Origin: Paenibacillus pabuli NBRC 13638
GTDB taxonomy: Bacteria > Bacillota > Bacilli > Paenibacillales > Paenibacillaceae
NCBI RefSeq assembly: GCF_001514495.1
Contig: NZ_BCNM01000017.1
Span: 62,001-126,000 of the forward strand
Length of the DNA: 64,000 nucleotides
Direction of reading: 5' to 3'
Shown here: positions 8,104 to 16,610 of the stretch, piece after piece
How positions within the stretch are numbered: the stretch's first letter is position 1
How the letters are laid out: each line of letters starts with the position of its first letter
The notes under the pieces: generated by a model
The model's database searches: none
What the model saw: only the letters and a program-made list of their open reading frames with translations
What the model was told of the DNA's origin: nothing
Position numbers and translations under genes: made by a program

Positions 8104-10206
8104 ATGGAACAGCGTGTTGAAATGCAGCTTGGTGGAAGAACGCTTACGCTTGAAACAGGGCGTTTAGCCAAGCAGGCTAATGCTGCCGTTAAGGTAACGT
8201 ACGGGGATACCGTTGTATTGTGTACGGTGACTGCATCGAGTGAGCCAAAAGATCTGGACTTTTTCCCATTAACGGTAAACTATGAAGAAAGATTGTACGC
8301 CGTAGGTAAAATTCCAGGTGGATTTATTAAACGTGAAGGCAGACCGAGTGAGAAAGCAATTCTTTCGAGTCGTTTGACAGACCGTCCGATTCGTCCTTTG
8401 TTCCCGGAAGGTTTCCGGAATGATGTACAAGTTCTGAATATCGTTATGAGTGTGGATCAGGACTGTGAACCGCAGATTGCTGCCATGATCGGTACATCGG
8501 CTGCACTGAGCATTTCGGATGTTCCATTTAGCGGACCGATTGGTGGCGTAAAAGTTGGACGTATTGATGGCGAGTTCATCATCAATCCAACAATTGCACA
8601 ACTTGAGGTAAGCGAGATTGAGCTGGTTGTTGCAGGAACCAAAGATGCCATCATGATGGTTGAAGCGGAAGCGAACGAAGTACCGGAAGAAGTAATGCTT
8701 GAAGCCATCATGTTCGGACATGACGAGATCAAGAACATTGTTGCAGTAATTGAACAACTCGTACAAGTGGCTGGCAAAGAAAAAATGGCTGTGAAACTGC
8801 ATGCCGTTAATGCTGAAGTCAACAGCAGTGTGCGCGAATTCGCGAGCGCTCGTCTGGTTGAGGCAGTTAAAATTGCTGAGAAGCATGCCCGTCAGGATGC
8901 CATTGATGCTGTGAATGACGAAACGGTTGCTCACTTCGAAGAGAAGTATATTGAGACTCCTGAACTGCTCAAAGATGTGAAGGAAGTCCTGCACGATATC
9001 GTCAAAGAAGAAGTGCGTCGTCTTATCACGCACGACAAAGTTCGTCCGGATGGACGTGGACTCGCTGAGATCCGTCCAATTGAATGTGATACATCGCTGC
9101 TGCCACGTACTCACGGTTCTGGTCTGTTCACTCGTGGTCAAACTCAGGCCCTTAGCGTTTGTACACTTGGTGCACTGGGTGATGTTCAAATTTTGGACGG
9201 AATCAGCCTGGAAGAAACAAAACGTTTCATGCATCACTATAACTTCCCGCCATTCAGCGTAGGTGAAGCTCGTCCACTTCGTGCGCCAGGTCGTCGCGAA
9301 ATCGGTCACGGTGCTTTGGGTGAGCGTGCGCTTTCCAAAGTTATTCCTTCCGAAACGGACTTCCCATACACGATTCGTCTGGTATCTGAAGTACTGGAAT
9401 CCAACGGTTCCACGTCCCAGGCAAGTATTTGTGCAAGCACGCTGGCAATGATGGATGCAGGTGTACCGATCAAAGCACCAGTAGCAGGTGTAGCTATGGG
9501 TCTGATCAAAGATGGAGATCATGTTTCCATTCTGAGTGACATTCAAGGTATGGAAGATCACCTGGGTGACATGGACTTCAAAGTAGCAGGAACACCTGAT
9601 GGTGTAACCGCTATTCAGATGGACATCAAAATTGACGGTATCGATCGTCAAATCTTGTCCGAAGCTCTGGCTCAAGCCAAAGAAGGTCGTATGCACATCT
9701 TGGGCAAAATGACCGAAGTAATGAAAACTCCACGTGAGCAGTTGTCACAATACGCGCCTAAAATTACAACGATGCATATCAATCCGGACAAAATCCGTGA
9801 TGTTATTGGTGCAGGTGGTAAGATTATCAATAAAATCATCGAGGAAACCGGTGTTAAAATTGATATTGAACAGGATGGACGTGTCTTTATCGCTTCTTCC
9901 AACCAGGAAATGAATGATAAAGCTAAATCGATCATCGAAGGCATCGTGCGTGAAGTACTGGTCGGCGAGATCTATGTAGGTAAAGTAAAACGTGTTGAGA
10001 AGTTTGGTGCTTTCGTTGAAGTGCTCCCGAACAAAGAAGGTCTGGTTCACATCTCACAATTGTCCACTGAACGTGTTGCCAAAGTGGAAGATGTTGTTGC
10101 CATTGGTGATTCCATTACGGTTAAAGTAACGGAAATTGACCCACAAGGCCGAATCAACCTGTCCCGCAAAGCTGTATTGACTGCCGAAGCTCCGGCTCAA
10201 TCCTAG
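8104..10206 (+). CDS. pnp: Polyribonucleotide nucleotidyltransferase (PNPase)
   Basis: PNPase is the phosphorolytic 3'-5' exoribonuclease and competence-related RNA turnover enzyme. The 700-residue protein has two RNase PH domains (about 1-230 and 310-545) separated by an alpha-helical linker, a KH domain with VIGAGGKIINKI near residue 565-577, and an S1 domain (about 620-690). The GRPSEKAILSSRLTDRPIRP segment in the first core is typical. The ATG at 8104 has AAAGGAGGG upstream; the frame extends to 8074 without a better site. A terminator follows at 10246. Confidence 0.98.
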   Translation: MEQRVEMQLGGRTLTLETGRLAKQANAAVKVTYGDTVVLCTVTASSEPKDLDFFPLTVNYEERLYAVGKIPGGFIKREGRPSEKAILSSRLTDRPIRPLFPEGFRNDVQVLNIVMSVDQDCEPQIAAMIGTSAALSISDVPFSGPIGGVKVGRIDGEFIINPTIAQLEVSEIELVVAGTKDAIMMVEAEANEVPEEVMLEAIMFGHDEIKNIVAVIEQLVQVAGKEKMAVKLHAVNAEVNSSVREFASARLVEAVKIAEKHARQDAIDAVNDETVAHFEEKYIETPELLKDVKEVLHDIVKEEVRRLITHDKVRPDGRGLAEIRPIECDTSLLPRTHGSGLFTRGQTQALSVCTLGALGDVQILDGISLEETKRFMHHYNFPPFSVGEARPLRAPGRREIGHGALGERALSKVIPSETDFPYTIRLVSEVLESNGSTSQASICASTLAMMDAGVPIKAPVAGVAMGLIKDGDHVSILSDIQGMEDHLGDMDFKVAGTPDGVTAIQMDIKIDGIDRQILSEALAQAKEGRMHILGKMTEVMKTPREQLSQYAPKITTMHINPDKIRDVIGAGGKIINKIIEETGVKIDIEQDGRVFIASSNQEMNDKAKSIIEGIVREVLVGEIYVGKVKRVEKFGAFVEVLPNKEGLVHISQLSTERVAKVEDVVAIGDSITVKVTEIDPQGRINLSRKAVLTAEAPAQS

Positions 10207-10245
10207 GCTGCGTGCCACCATTTTTTTGAAAAGAAATATTGAATG

Positions 10246-10279
10246 AAGAGACAGAATGTGAATTTCTGGCTCTTTTTTT
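10246..10279 (+). terminator. Rho-independent terminator of pnp
   Basis: AAGAGACAGAA pairs with TTCTGGCTCTT (one A-G mismatch), with loop TGTGAAT and seven T's following. It lies 40 bases after the pnp stop. Confidence 0.8.
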
Positions 10280-10371
10280 AACGTTTAAATATCTTGTTTA
10301 ATTTGCTGTTCTATCCCTTAAAACCTTTATTCCAGCTTTGGAGATACTTCACATGAACAGCTTGTTTTTAT

Positions 10372-10400
10372 TCATATTCTTGCCCTTGTCCTCATATGAT
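10372..10400 (+). promoter_or_regulatory. Candidate sigma-E promoter of ylxY
   Basis: TCATATT at 10372-10378 fits the sigma-E -35 consensus KMATATT exactly. CATATGAT at 10393-10400 matches 6 of 8 of the -10 consensus CATACAMT. The spacing is 14 bases, within the 14-15 known for sigma-E. It lies 29 bases before the GTG start. The spore-restricted family of the gene supports mother-cell expression. Confidence 0.65.
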
Positions 10401-10429
10401 GGGGACAAAGACGGCGGGAGGATGGAGCT

Positions 10430-11425
10430 GTGGGAAACCAATCCAAAAAGCTGGCGGCTGTTCTTGTCGGTGTGGCAGCAGTCATACTGGTGGGACAAGT
10501 GGGCAGTGTACGTACATACATTACGGAAATCCGTGATGGGCCAGGCACGCAAAATGCATTTGATATGTTCAAGGAGGCAACCGGGGAAGAGCAGCTGTTG
10601 TCGGCGATCCGGGATAAAGCGGCTGAAACGAAAATCGCTCCAGTAAATGCCAGAGTGGATCGGGTCTGGAAAGCAATACCCGGGTATAACGGACTAGAGA
10701 TTGATGTGGAAGCCACGTATCGCAAAGCACTTGGTGGGACGTTGAGTACCAAGATAGCGTATGTATATCGACAAACTGAACCTGAGATTCAACTTAAGGA
10801 TTTGGGTGCACACCCGATTTACCGGGGAAATGCCGAAAAACCAATGGTTTCTTTCATGATTAATGTTGCCTGGGGTAATGAATACATTATCCCGATGCTA
10901 GATACGCTGGATGCGGAAAAGGTCAAAGCAACTTTTTTTCTGGATGGAAGCTGGTTAAGTAAAAACGAGGAACTGGCTAAAGAAATTCAAAAGCGCGGAC
11001 ATGAGTTATCGAATCATGCCTATTCCCATCCTAATATGAGTCGATTGAGTACGGAACGGGCCAAGCTGGAGATCAGTAAAACCCAGGACTTGCTCAAAGA
11101 AAAGTTGGGCGTTGAAAATCACTGGTTTGCTCCACCTTCCGGCGATTTTAATCAGCAGACAGTTGATATTGCTTCCCGCATGGGACTGCAAACCGTGCTG
11201 TGGACACTGGATACGGTGGATTGGCGCAAACCGAGTTCTGAATCGGTTGTAGTGAAAATCGCCAAAAATGTGGAGGCCGGCACATTAATTCTAATGCATC
11301 CAACGGCGGCTTCTTCTGGAGCCCTAAAAGGAATGATTGATTCTATACGCGCCAAGGGTTTGATGCTGGGAACGGTAAGCGAAACCCTGTCATCTGAGCG
11401 TGTAAAGGCTTCAGCGGTTGAGTGA
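10430..11425 (+). CDS. ylxY: Spore-associated polysaccharide-deacetylase-like protein YlxY
   Basis: This 331-residue NodB-fold protein has an N-terminal membrane anchor (residues 8-28), so it should act outside the membrane. The pnp-ylxY-mlpA order is as in Bacillus, and the family is limited to endospore formers. The usual first NodB motif (TFDDG with the catalytic and metal Asp pair) is replaced by SFMINVAWG near residue 141. HAYSHP near 196-201 and LMHP near the end are kept. It may therefore be catalytically reduced or bind glycans only. The start is GTG at 10430, with GGGAGG about 8 bases before it. A sigma-E promoter lies upstream. Confidence 0.88.
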   Translation: MGNQSKKLAAVLVGVAAVILVGQVGSVRTYITEIRDGPGTQNAFDMFKEATGEEQLLSAIRDKAAETKIAPVNARVDRVWKAIPGYNGLEIDVEATYRKALGGTLSTKIAYVYRQTEPEIQLKDLGAHPIYRGNAEKPMVSFMINVAWGNEYIIPMLDTLDAEKVKATFFLDGSWLSKNEELAKEIQKRGHELSNHAYSHPNMSRLSTERAKLEISKTQDLLKEKLGVENHWFAPPSGDFNQQTVDIASRMGLQTVLWTLDTVDWRKPSSESVVVKIAKNVEAGTLILMHPTAASSGALKGMIDSIRAKGLMLGTVSETLSSERVKASAVE

Positions 11426-11523
11426 ACGATGTTTTTTTGTTAATATCAAACAGTTGGAACCAAATGTCGATTTCAATGTCGTTTTGAGATCAGGGCAATT
11501 ATAGAGATGTAGGAGGGCCAACC

Positions 11524-12807
11524 GTGAAAAAAATTCAGCTGGGCAATGGCCTCAGAGTTGTCATGGAACAGATTCCGACCTGTCGTTCCGTGTCATTCGG
11601 TATATGGGTCAAGACAGGTTCTCGTAATGAGCAGCCTGCAAGCAACGGAGTGTCACATTTTATTGAACACATGCTGTTCAAGGGAACGGATCGTTACGAT
11701 GCAAAGGCGATTGCGGAGCAATTCGATGCGATCGGTGGTAACGTAAACGCGTTCACTTCGAAAGAATACACATGCTATTACGCCAAAGTATTGGATGAAC
11801 ATCTGCCAATAGCTGTTGATGTATTGTCCGATATGTTTTTCCGTTCCAAAATGGATGATGGTGAGCTGATCAAGGAGAAAAACGTCATTTTGGAAGAAAT
11901 ATCAATGTATGAAGATACGCCGGATGACATGGTCCATGATCTTATGGCTTTGGCCGCTTATGGAGAACACCCGCTCGCTTATCCAATCCTGGGTACCGAA
12001 GAGCGGCTCAAGGCGATGGATTCAAGCCATCTGCGTGCATATATGAAGGAGCACTATACGATTGAAAACACGGTTATTAGTATTGCAGGTAACATTGATG
12101 ACAGTGTGATCGATTTGATGGAAAAGCATTTTGGTGCATTTGATGTTAACGGTGTGGCTGAGCAGGTTACCATGCCTGCATTCCAGAGCGGACAGCTCTT
12201 CCATAAGAAGAAAACGGAACAGAATCATATCTGTATCTCATTTCCAGGATGTAAAATCGGAGATCCGCTCCAATTCGCCATGGTTGTGTTGAATAATGCA
12301 ATAGGCGGAGGAATGAGCTCTAGATTGTTCCAGGAGATTCGGGAAAAACGCGGTCTGGCTTATTCCGTTTATTCGTACCATAGTTCCCATGCGGATAGTG
12401 GACTCTTCACGATATACGCAGGCACAGCGCCAAAACAGACAAAGGAAGTACTGGATCTGACCAAAGAGGTTCTGCACGACCTGGCGGTAAACGGACTGTC
12501 TGAGGATGAGCTACGCAAAGGTAAAGAACAACTGAAGGGCAGCCTAATCCTTAGTTTGGAAAGTACGGGCAGCCGGATGAACCGCCTGGGTAAAAACGAA
12601 CTGATGCTGGGCAGACATCATACGCTGGACGAAATGATTGCCAAAATTGAACAAGTAACGATGGATGATGTCAATGCTGTACTGGACCTGATGTTTGCAG
12701 AGCCGTTTGCGCTCGCTATGGTCGGTGCTTCGGATCGTACCATCGCTGGATTAAGAAGGGATGATTTTGTTGCATTACGTTCAAATTCAAAAGTTACCGG
12801 GCAATGA
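11524..12807 (+). CDS. mlpA: M16-family zinc peptidase MlpA
   Basis: A 427-residue single-chain M16B (mitochondrial processing peptidase-like) protease. The inverted zinc motif HFIEH (H45, E48, H49) is intact, and the distal glutamate region KNVILEEISMYED is present. The second, inactive half starts near residue 215. The GTG at 11524 follows TAGGAGGGCC. MlpA of Bacillus (YmxG) has been linked to control of extracellular protease production. Its position after ylxY matches Bacillus. It overlaps the next gene dut by up to 47 bases, depending on the dut start. Confidence 0.93.
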   Translation: MKKIQLGNGLRVVMEQIPTCRSVSFGIWVKTGSRNEQPASNGVSHFIEHMLFKGTDRYDAKAIAEQFDAIGGNVNAFTSKEYTCYYAKVLDEHLPIAVDVLSDMFFRSKMDDGELIKEKNVILEEISMYEDTPDDMVHDLMALAAYGEHPLAYPILGTEERLKAMDSSHLRAYMKEHYTIENTVISIAGNIDDSVIDLMEKHFGAFDVNGVAEQVTMPAFQSGQLFHKKKTEQNHICISFPGCKIGDPLQFAMVVLNNAIGGGMSSRLFQEIREKRGLAYSVYSYHSSHADSGLFTIYAGTAPKQTKEVLDLTKEVLHDLAVNGLSEDELRKGKEQLKGSLILSLESTGSRMNRLGKNELMLGRHHTLDEMIAKIEQVTMDDVNAVLDLMFAEPFALAMVGASDRTIAGLRRDDFVALRSNSKVTGQ

Positions 12808-13213
12808 AGATATTAAGTTGCCCCAAAAAATGTCAGAGCTGGCGTCCGGTTTTGACGTAGTTGCAGCACTGCAGGAAGAGGTTGTATTGCAGCCTGGTCA
12901 GCGTTCTTTGATACCTACCGGACTTGCCATGGCTATGCCAGCAGGATTGGAGGCGCAAGTTCGCCCGCGCAGCGGCTTGGCTTTCAAACACGGAATCACC
13001 TGTCTGAACACACCGGGTACCATTGATGCCGATTATCGCGGTGAGGTTAAGGTTCTGTTGATCAATCTGGGTCAGGAGCCGTTTACGATTGTGCGTGGGG
13101 AGCGTATCGCCCAAATCGTGTTTCAAACGGTTCCAGCAGTAGAATTAACAGAGGTAACTGAACTATCGGAAACCGTGCGCGGAGAAGGCGGGTTTGGTCA
13201 TACCGGTAAATAA
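12761..13213 (+). CDS. dut: dUTP diphosphatase (trimeric dUTPase)
   Basis: The enzyme hydrolyses dUTP to dUMP and keeps uracil out of DNA. All five dUTPase motifs are visible: ASGFDVVA, PRSGLAF, the GTIDADYRGEV motif with catalytic Asp, a VRGERIAQIVF motif and the C-terminal GEGGFGHTGK arm. The start is uncertain: ATG 12761 directly abuts AAGAAGGG, while TTG at 12767 or 12770 has better spacing from the same SD. In Bacillus the ymxH gene occupies this slot between mlpA and the dpa genes. Confidence 0.92.
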   Translation: MILLHYVQIQKLPGNEDIKLPQKMSELASGFDVVAALQEEVVLQPGQRSLIPTGLAMAMPAGLEAQVRPRSGLAFKHGITCLNTPGTIDADYRGEVKVLLINLGQEPFTIVRGERIAQIVFQTVPAVELTEVTELSETVRGEGGFGHTGK

Positions 13214-13295
13214 CGGGTCCCATTTCCGCAGCAAGCTGTCTAAGCATCCTTTGTAACCGAAGATATAACAATTTAATAACAGATTATGTTTTCAT

Positions 13296-13323
13296 GAGTC
13301 GTTCCGAAGGGACGGCTCTTTTT
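13296..13323 (+). terminator. Terminator after dut
   Basis: GAGTCGTTCC pairs with GGGACGGCTC (two G-U pairs) around loop GAAG, followed by TTTTT. It separates the mlpA-dut unit from dpaAB. Confidence 0.75.
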
Positions 13324-13379
13324 GCTGTTTCATGGTAAGAGAAATCTGAATTCAAGCAATGTAGCAAGTTCAATTGTTT

Positions 13380-13408
13380 CACCCCCCTGTGGGCCACTGC
13401 ATACGATA
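13380..13408 (+). promoter_or_regulatory. Candidate sigma-K promoter of dpaAB
   Basis: CATACGATA at 13400-13408 fits the sigma-K -10 consensus CATANNNTA perfectly. A CACC -35 element sits at 13380-13383 with 16 bases between. Dipicolinate synthase is a sigma-K gene in Bacillus subtilis (established), so the match is biologically sensible. Confidence 0.75.
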
Positions 13409-13441
13409 AGGCATACATGTGGTGAAAGGAGTGACGTCCCG

Positions 13442-14341
13442 ATGCTGACCGGTGTCCGGATTATAGTCCTGGGCGGAGATGCGCGGCAGCTTGAAGTCAT
13501 TCAAAAATGCGCAGAGCTGGATGCTACGGTAAGTGTGGTGGGTTTCGACAAGTTGCAGCGCTCCATTCCGGGTATCGAACATCAGGAAATGGTGGATGAA
13601 GTGTTCGCTTCGGCAGATGTATTGGTGCTCCCCGTGGTCGGGTGTGATGATCAGGGGAAAGTGAGTACATCGTTCAGTGATACACCGATCTTTTTAAAAA
13701 AAGAACATGTTGCAGCATTGCCTGAACATTGTACTGTGTTCACCGGCATGGCAAAGCCGTTTTTACGCGATCTTTGCAGGGAAAATGGTCTACGGCTTGT
13801 TGAAGTACTTGATCGTGATGATATCGCACTTTATAACTCCATTCCGACAGCCGAGGGGGCTATCGCCATGGCTATTCGGGAGACGGACTTCACGATCCAC
13901 GGTTCGGAATGCATGGTGCTTGGCTTGGGTCGAACAGGGTTTACAATGGCCAAAACGCTCCAGGGACTTGGGGCAAATGTACGGGTAGGAATCAGGCGCG
14001 GAGAGGATGCTGCGCGCGCTGCCATCATGGGCTGGAAGCCTTTCATGACAACGGATTTGGCCGCTCAAACCGGGGAAGTTGACTTGCTTTTTAATACAAT
14101 ACCGACTATGATAATCACAGCACAAATCCTGTCCAGAATGCCGCAAAAAGCAGTGATTATCGACCTTGCATCCGCTCCTGGCGGCTGTGATTTCAGGTAT
14201 GCCGAAAAACGCGGTATCAAAGCGCTGCTTGCACCTGGCCTTCCCGGCATTGTTGCTCCAAAAACGGCTGGCGGCATTATTGCCGACGCGTTAATCCGTT
14301 TGCTTTTGGAAGAACAAAACGCACGGGAGGTTGAACAATGA
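13442..14341 (+). CDS. dpaA: Dipicolinate synthase subunit A
   Basis: DpaA is the NAD(P)-binding subunit that, with DpaB, makes dipicolinic acid in the mother cell for core dehydration and spore heat resistance. The 299-residue protein has an N-terminal flavodoxin-like half (IIVLGGDARQLEVI) and a C-terminal Rossmann part (MVLGLGRTGFTMAKTL, about residues 157-172). I chose ATG 13442, behind GAAAGGAG; the longer frame from 13322 would cross the sigma-K promoter. It overlaps dpaB by 4 bases. Confidence 0.96.
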   Translation: MLTGVRIIVLGGDARQLEVIQKCAELDATVSVVGFDKLQRSIPGIEHQEMVDEVFASADVLVLPVVGCDDQGKVSTSFSDTPIFLKKEHVAALPEHCTVFTGMAKPFLRDLCRENGLRLVEVLDRDDIALYNSIPTAEGAIAMAIRETDFTIHGSECMVLGLGRTGFTMAKTLQGLGANVRVGIRRGEDAARAAIMGWKPFMTTDLAAQTGEVDLLFNTIPTMIITAQILSRMPQKAVIIDLASAPGGCDFRYAEKRGIKALLAPGLPGIVAPKTAGGIIADALIRLLLEEQNAREVEQ

Positions 14342-14934
14342 ACTGGCAGGGAAAAACGGTAGGTTATGCAATTACAGGTTCTCATTGTACGTTTGAAGAG
14401 GTTATGCCGGTGATTAGTCGATTTGTGGCTGAAGGTGCCAATGTCGTTCCGATTATATCCAATTCGGTTCTGACTACGGATACACGCTTCGGGACTGCGC
14501 AAAATTGGCAAAAACAGTTGAAAGACATAACGGGGAATGATATCATTTCTACAATTGTTGAGGCAGAGCCGTTAGGACCTTCCAAGCTGCTGGATGTGCT
14601 CGTAATCGCTCCATGCACAGGCAACACGACGAGCAAGCTGGCTAACGCGATGACCGACAGTCCTGTTTTGATGGCAGCCAAAGCACAGATGCGCAATCAG
14701 CGTCCGTTGGTGCTCGCCATTTCTACGAATGACGGTTTGGGGTTGAATGCAGCGAATATTGCCAAACTGCTTGTGGCCAAATATTTGTATTTTGTGCCGT
14801 TTGGGCAGGATGATCCGGTAAAAAAACCGAACTCGTTAGTCGCCAAAATGGAGCTGATTCCGGAGGCATGCTGGAGTGCGCTTGAAGGGAAGCAGTTGCA
14901 GCCCATGATTGTGCAGCGTTTTGCACAAGCTTGA
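14338..14934 (+). CDS. dpaB: Dipicolinate synthase subunit B
   Basis: DpaB is the flavoprotein subunit of dipicolinate synthase (198 residues, PF02441 flavoprotein fold). Typical segments are GYAITGSHCTFEEV at the N-terminus, LVIAPCTGNTTSKLANA in the middle and the KPNSLVAKME segment. Its ATG overlaps the dpaA stop (ATGA), so the two subunits are translationally coupled. In Bacillus asd follows; here a non-coding gap leads to dapG. Confidence 0.96.
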   Translation: MNWQGKTVGYAITGSHCTFEEVMPVISRFVAEGANVVPIISNSVLTTDTRFGTAQNWQKQLKDITGNDIISTIVEAEPLGPSKLLDVLVIAPCTGNTTSKLANAMTDSPVLMAAKAQMRNQRPLVLAISTNDGLGLNAANIAKLLVAKYLYFVPFGQDDPVKKPNSLVAKMELIPEACWSALEGKQLQPMIVQRFAQA

Positions 14935-15345
14935 TATTTGAGCTTTGTCTTTCAGCAGGTTGTGTCAGATAAGGTGCTGCAATGGCTTAGTATGGGATAA
15001 CGGTTACACGCTTGAAGAATGAATAGGGTTGGAGAGACAAAGAAAATCATGGGGACGATATGCTGGGATAAACAGTTTACCTGTGTCCGTGTTCCTTTCA
15101 TTAAAGGACACTCCTGCTTGCAGCGAAAGCCTGGCAAGCGGGATGTGTGAATGGGGAATGTGCACGTCGTGATCTCGATAACAACCGCGGCCTTTATTGG
15201 GATTGTCTGGCACAGTCTTCAAGAGGAGCGGCATAAAATGCCGTATACATTGCTGAAATTATCGCATCGGAACGCTCCCTAGGTAATCCATTTGTTGATT
15301 TAAACCATGTCCAGTCTTCTTGCGTACACAAATGGAGGAATAAAG
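14935..15345 (+). other. Structured gap between dpaB and dapG; asd missing
   Basis: Four hundred bases without a convincing gene lie where Bacillus carries asd. The region holds stem-loops. GTGTTCCTTT (15089-15098) pairs with AAAGGACAC (15103-15111). CCTGCTTGC (15113-15121) pairs with GCAAGCGGG (15134-15142), and its loop contains a GCGAAAGC mini-hairpin. Shorter pairs lie just upstream. A 43-codon ORF from ATG 15151 to 15282 encodes one hydrophobic stretch (VVISITTAAFIGIVW) but has only a weak SD. The region could be a structured dapG leader, a small protein gene, or both. Confidence 0.45.
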
Positions 15346-16563
15346 ATGCGCATCATGGTACAGAAATTTGGAGGCACGTCTCTCTCCACCGTTCAGGCGA
15401 GAGAGCATGTGCTCCGTCATGTTAAACGTGAACTTGAAGCAGGATTAAGTCTGGTCGTCGTTGTGTCAGCGATGGGTCGCCGCGGTGAGCCCTATGCGAC
15501 AGATACGTTGCTGGACTGGACTGCACAGAACGGAAATGCACTATCTGCACGGGAAAAGGATTTACTGCTGTGCTGTGGTGAAATTATATCTGCGACGACT
15601 CTGAGCAGTTTGCTCGAACATGAAGGCATTCCAACTACAGTGCTGACCGGTGCACAAGCGGGTTTTGTGACGGACGACAATTTCGGGAATGCCCGAATTT
15701 TGGATGTCCGTCCTATTCGTGTGCTGGAACAGCTACAGAGCGGGCGTGTTGTCATTGTTACAGGCTTCCAGGGTCAGACCGAGAATGGTGACTTTACGAC
15801 GCTTGGTCGTGGGGGAAGCGATACGTCAGCAACAGCGCTTGGTGCAGCTTTACAGGCTGAGATGGTGGACATTTATACGGATGTGAATGGGATATTGACG
15901 GCAGATCCACGCATCGTTGAGGATGCTCGTCCGCTGACTGTGGTGAGTTATGCCGAGATATGCAACATGGCCCATCAAGGGGCCAAGGTCATTCATCCCC
16001 GTGCTGTCGAGATTGCGATGCAATCCCAGATTCCAGTTCGTGTAAGGTCTACTTTCGACGATAGTGAAGGGACGTTGGTCACGCATCCAGAAGGATTCCA
16101 GGATGTGCAGACAGGCATAGTTGATCGATATGTTACCGGAATCGCCTATGTAAGTAATGTTACGCAAATAACGGTGGAAGTGCCGGGTGGCGCAGATCGG
16201 CTGCAGCTGAAAGTGTTCAAAACGATGGCTGAAAATTCGATTAGTGTAGATTTTATAAATGTTACCCCCTCGGGAGTGGTTTATACTGTTTTCGACAGTG
16301 ATTCCGAGAAAGCCATACATGTATTGCAGGAAATTGGTCTCAAACCGCAAAGTCTTTCTGGCTGTGCCAAAGTTTCCGTCATCGGTGGAGGCATTAACGG
16401 AGTGCCAGGCATTATGGCACGGATCGTTGAATCCTTGACACTGGCGGACATCCAGATCCTGCAATCTGCAGATTCCAATACAACGATTTGGGTACTTGTA
16501 AAAAAAGAAGATATGGTTCAAGCTCTGAGGGCGCTTCACGCCTCTTTCGAACTTCATTTGTAG
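15346..16563 (+). CDS. dapG: Aspartokinase (dapG type)
   Basis: It phosphorylates aspartate, the first step of the lysine, meso-diaminopimelate and dipicolinate route. In this 405-residue protein, KFGGTSLSTVQ at the N-terminus is the kinase signature. GRGGSDTSA and YTDVNGI mark the nucleotide and substrate site, and two ACT domains fill the region from about 265 to the end. The ATG at 15346 has TGGAGGAA upstream; the longer frame from 15307 lacks an SD. Position between the dpa genes and dapA fits the diaminopimelate-linked DapG isozyme of Bacillus rather than the Lys- or Thr-regulated paralogues. Confidence 0.93.
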   Translation: MRIMVQKFGGTSLSTVQAREHVLRHVKRELEAGLSLVVVVSAMGRRGEPYATDTLLDWTAQNGNALSAREKDLLLCCGEIISATTLSSLLEHEGIPTTVLTGAQAGFVTDDNFGNARILDVRPIRVLEQLQSGRVVIVTGFQGQTENGDFTTLGRGGSDTSATALGAALQAEMVDIYTDVNGILTADPRIVEDARPLTVVSYAEICNMAHQGAKVIHPRAVEIAMQSQIPVRVRSTFDDSEGTLVTHPEGFQDVQTGIVDRYVTGIAYVSNVTQITVEVPGGADRLQLKVFKTMAENSISVDFINVTPSGVVYTVFDSDSEKAIHVLQEIGLKPQSLSGCAKVSVIGGGINGVPGIMARIVESLTLADIQILQSADSNTTIWVLVKKEDMVQALRALHASFELHL

Positions 16564-16610
16564 CAAGGTGAAGTCAGCGGAGCCTGACCTGTTTTGAAGG
16601 AGGAATCGAA

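Noticed and set aside
8269..9696. Long minus-strand open frame (475 codons) opposite pnp
   Set aside because: It lies fully antisense to a clear PNPase, with atypical composition (many Cys, His, Phe, Asn), and is a shadow of the codon bias.
14935..15345. Lysine riboswitch before dapG
   Set aside because: The stems do not match the known L-box core as far as I can read; I keep only the statement that the gap is structured.
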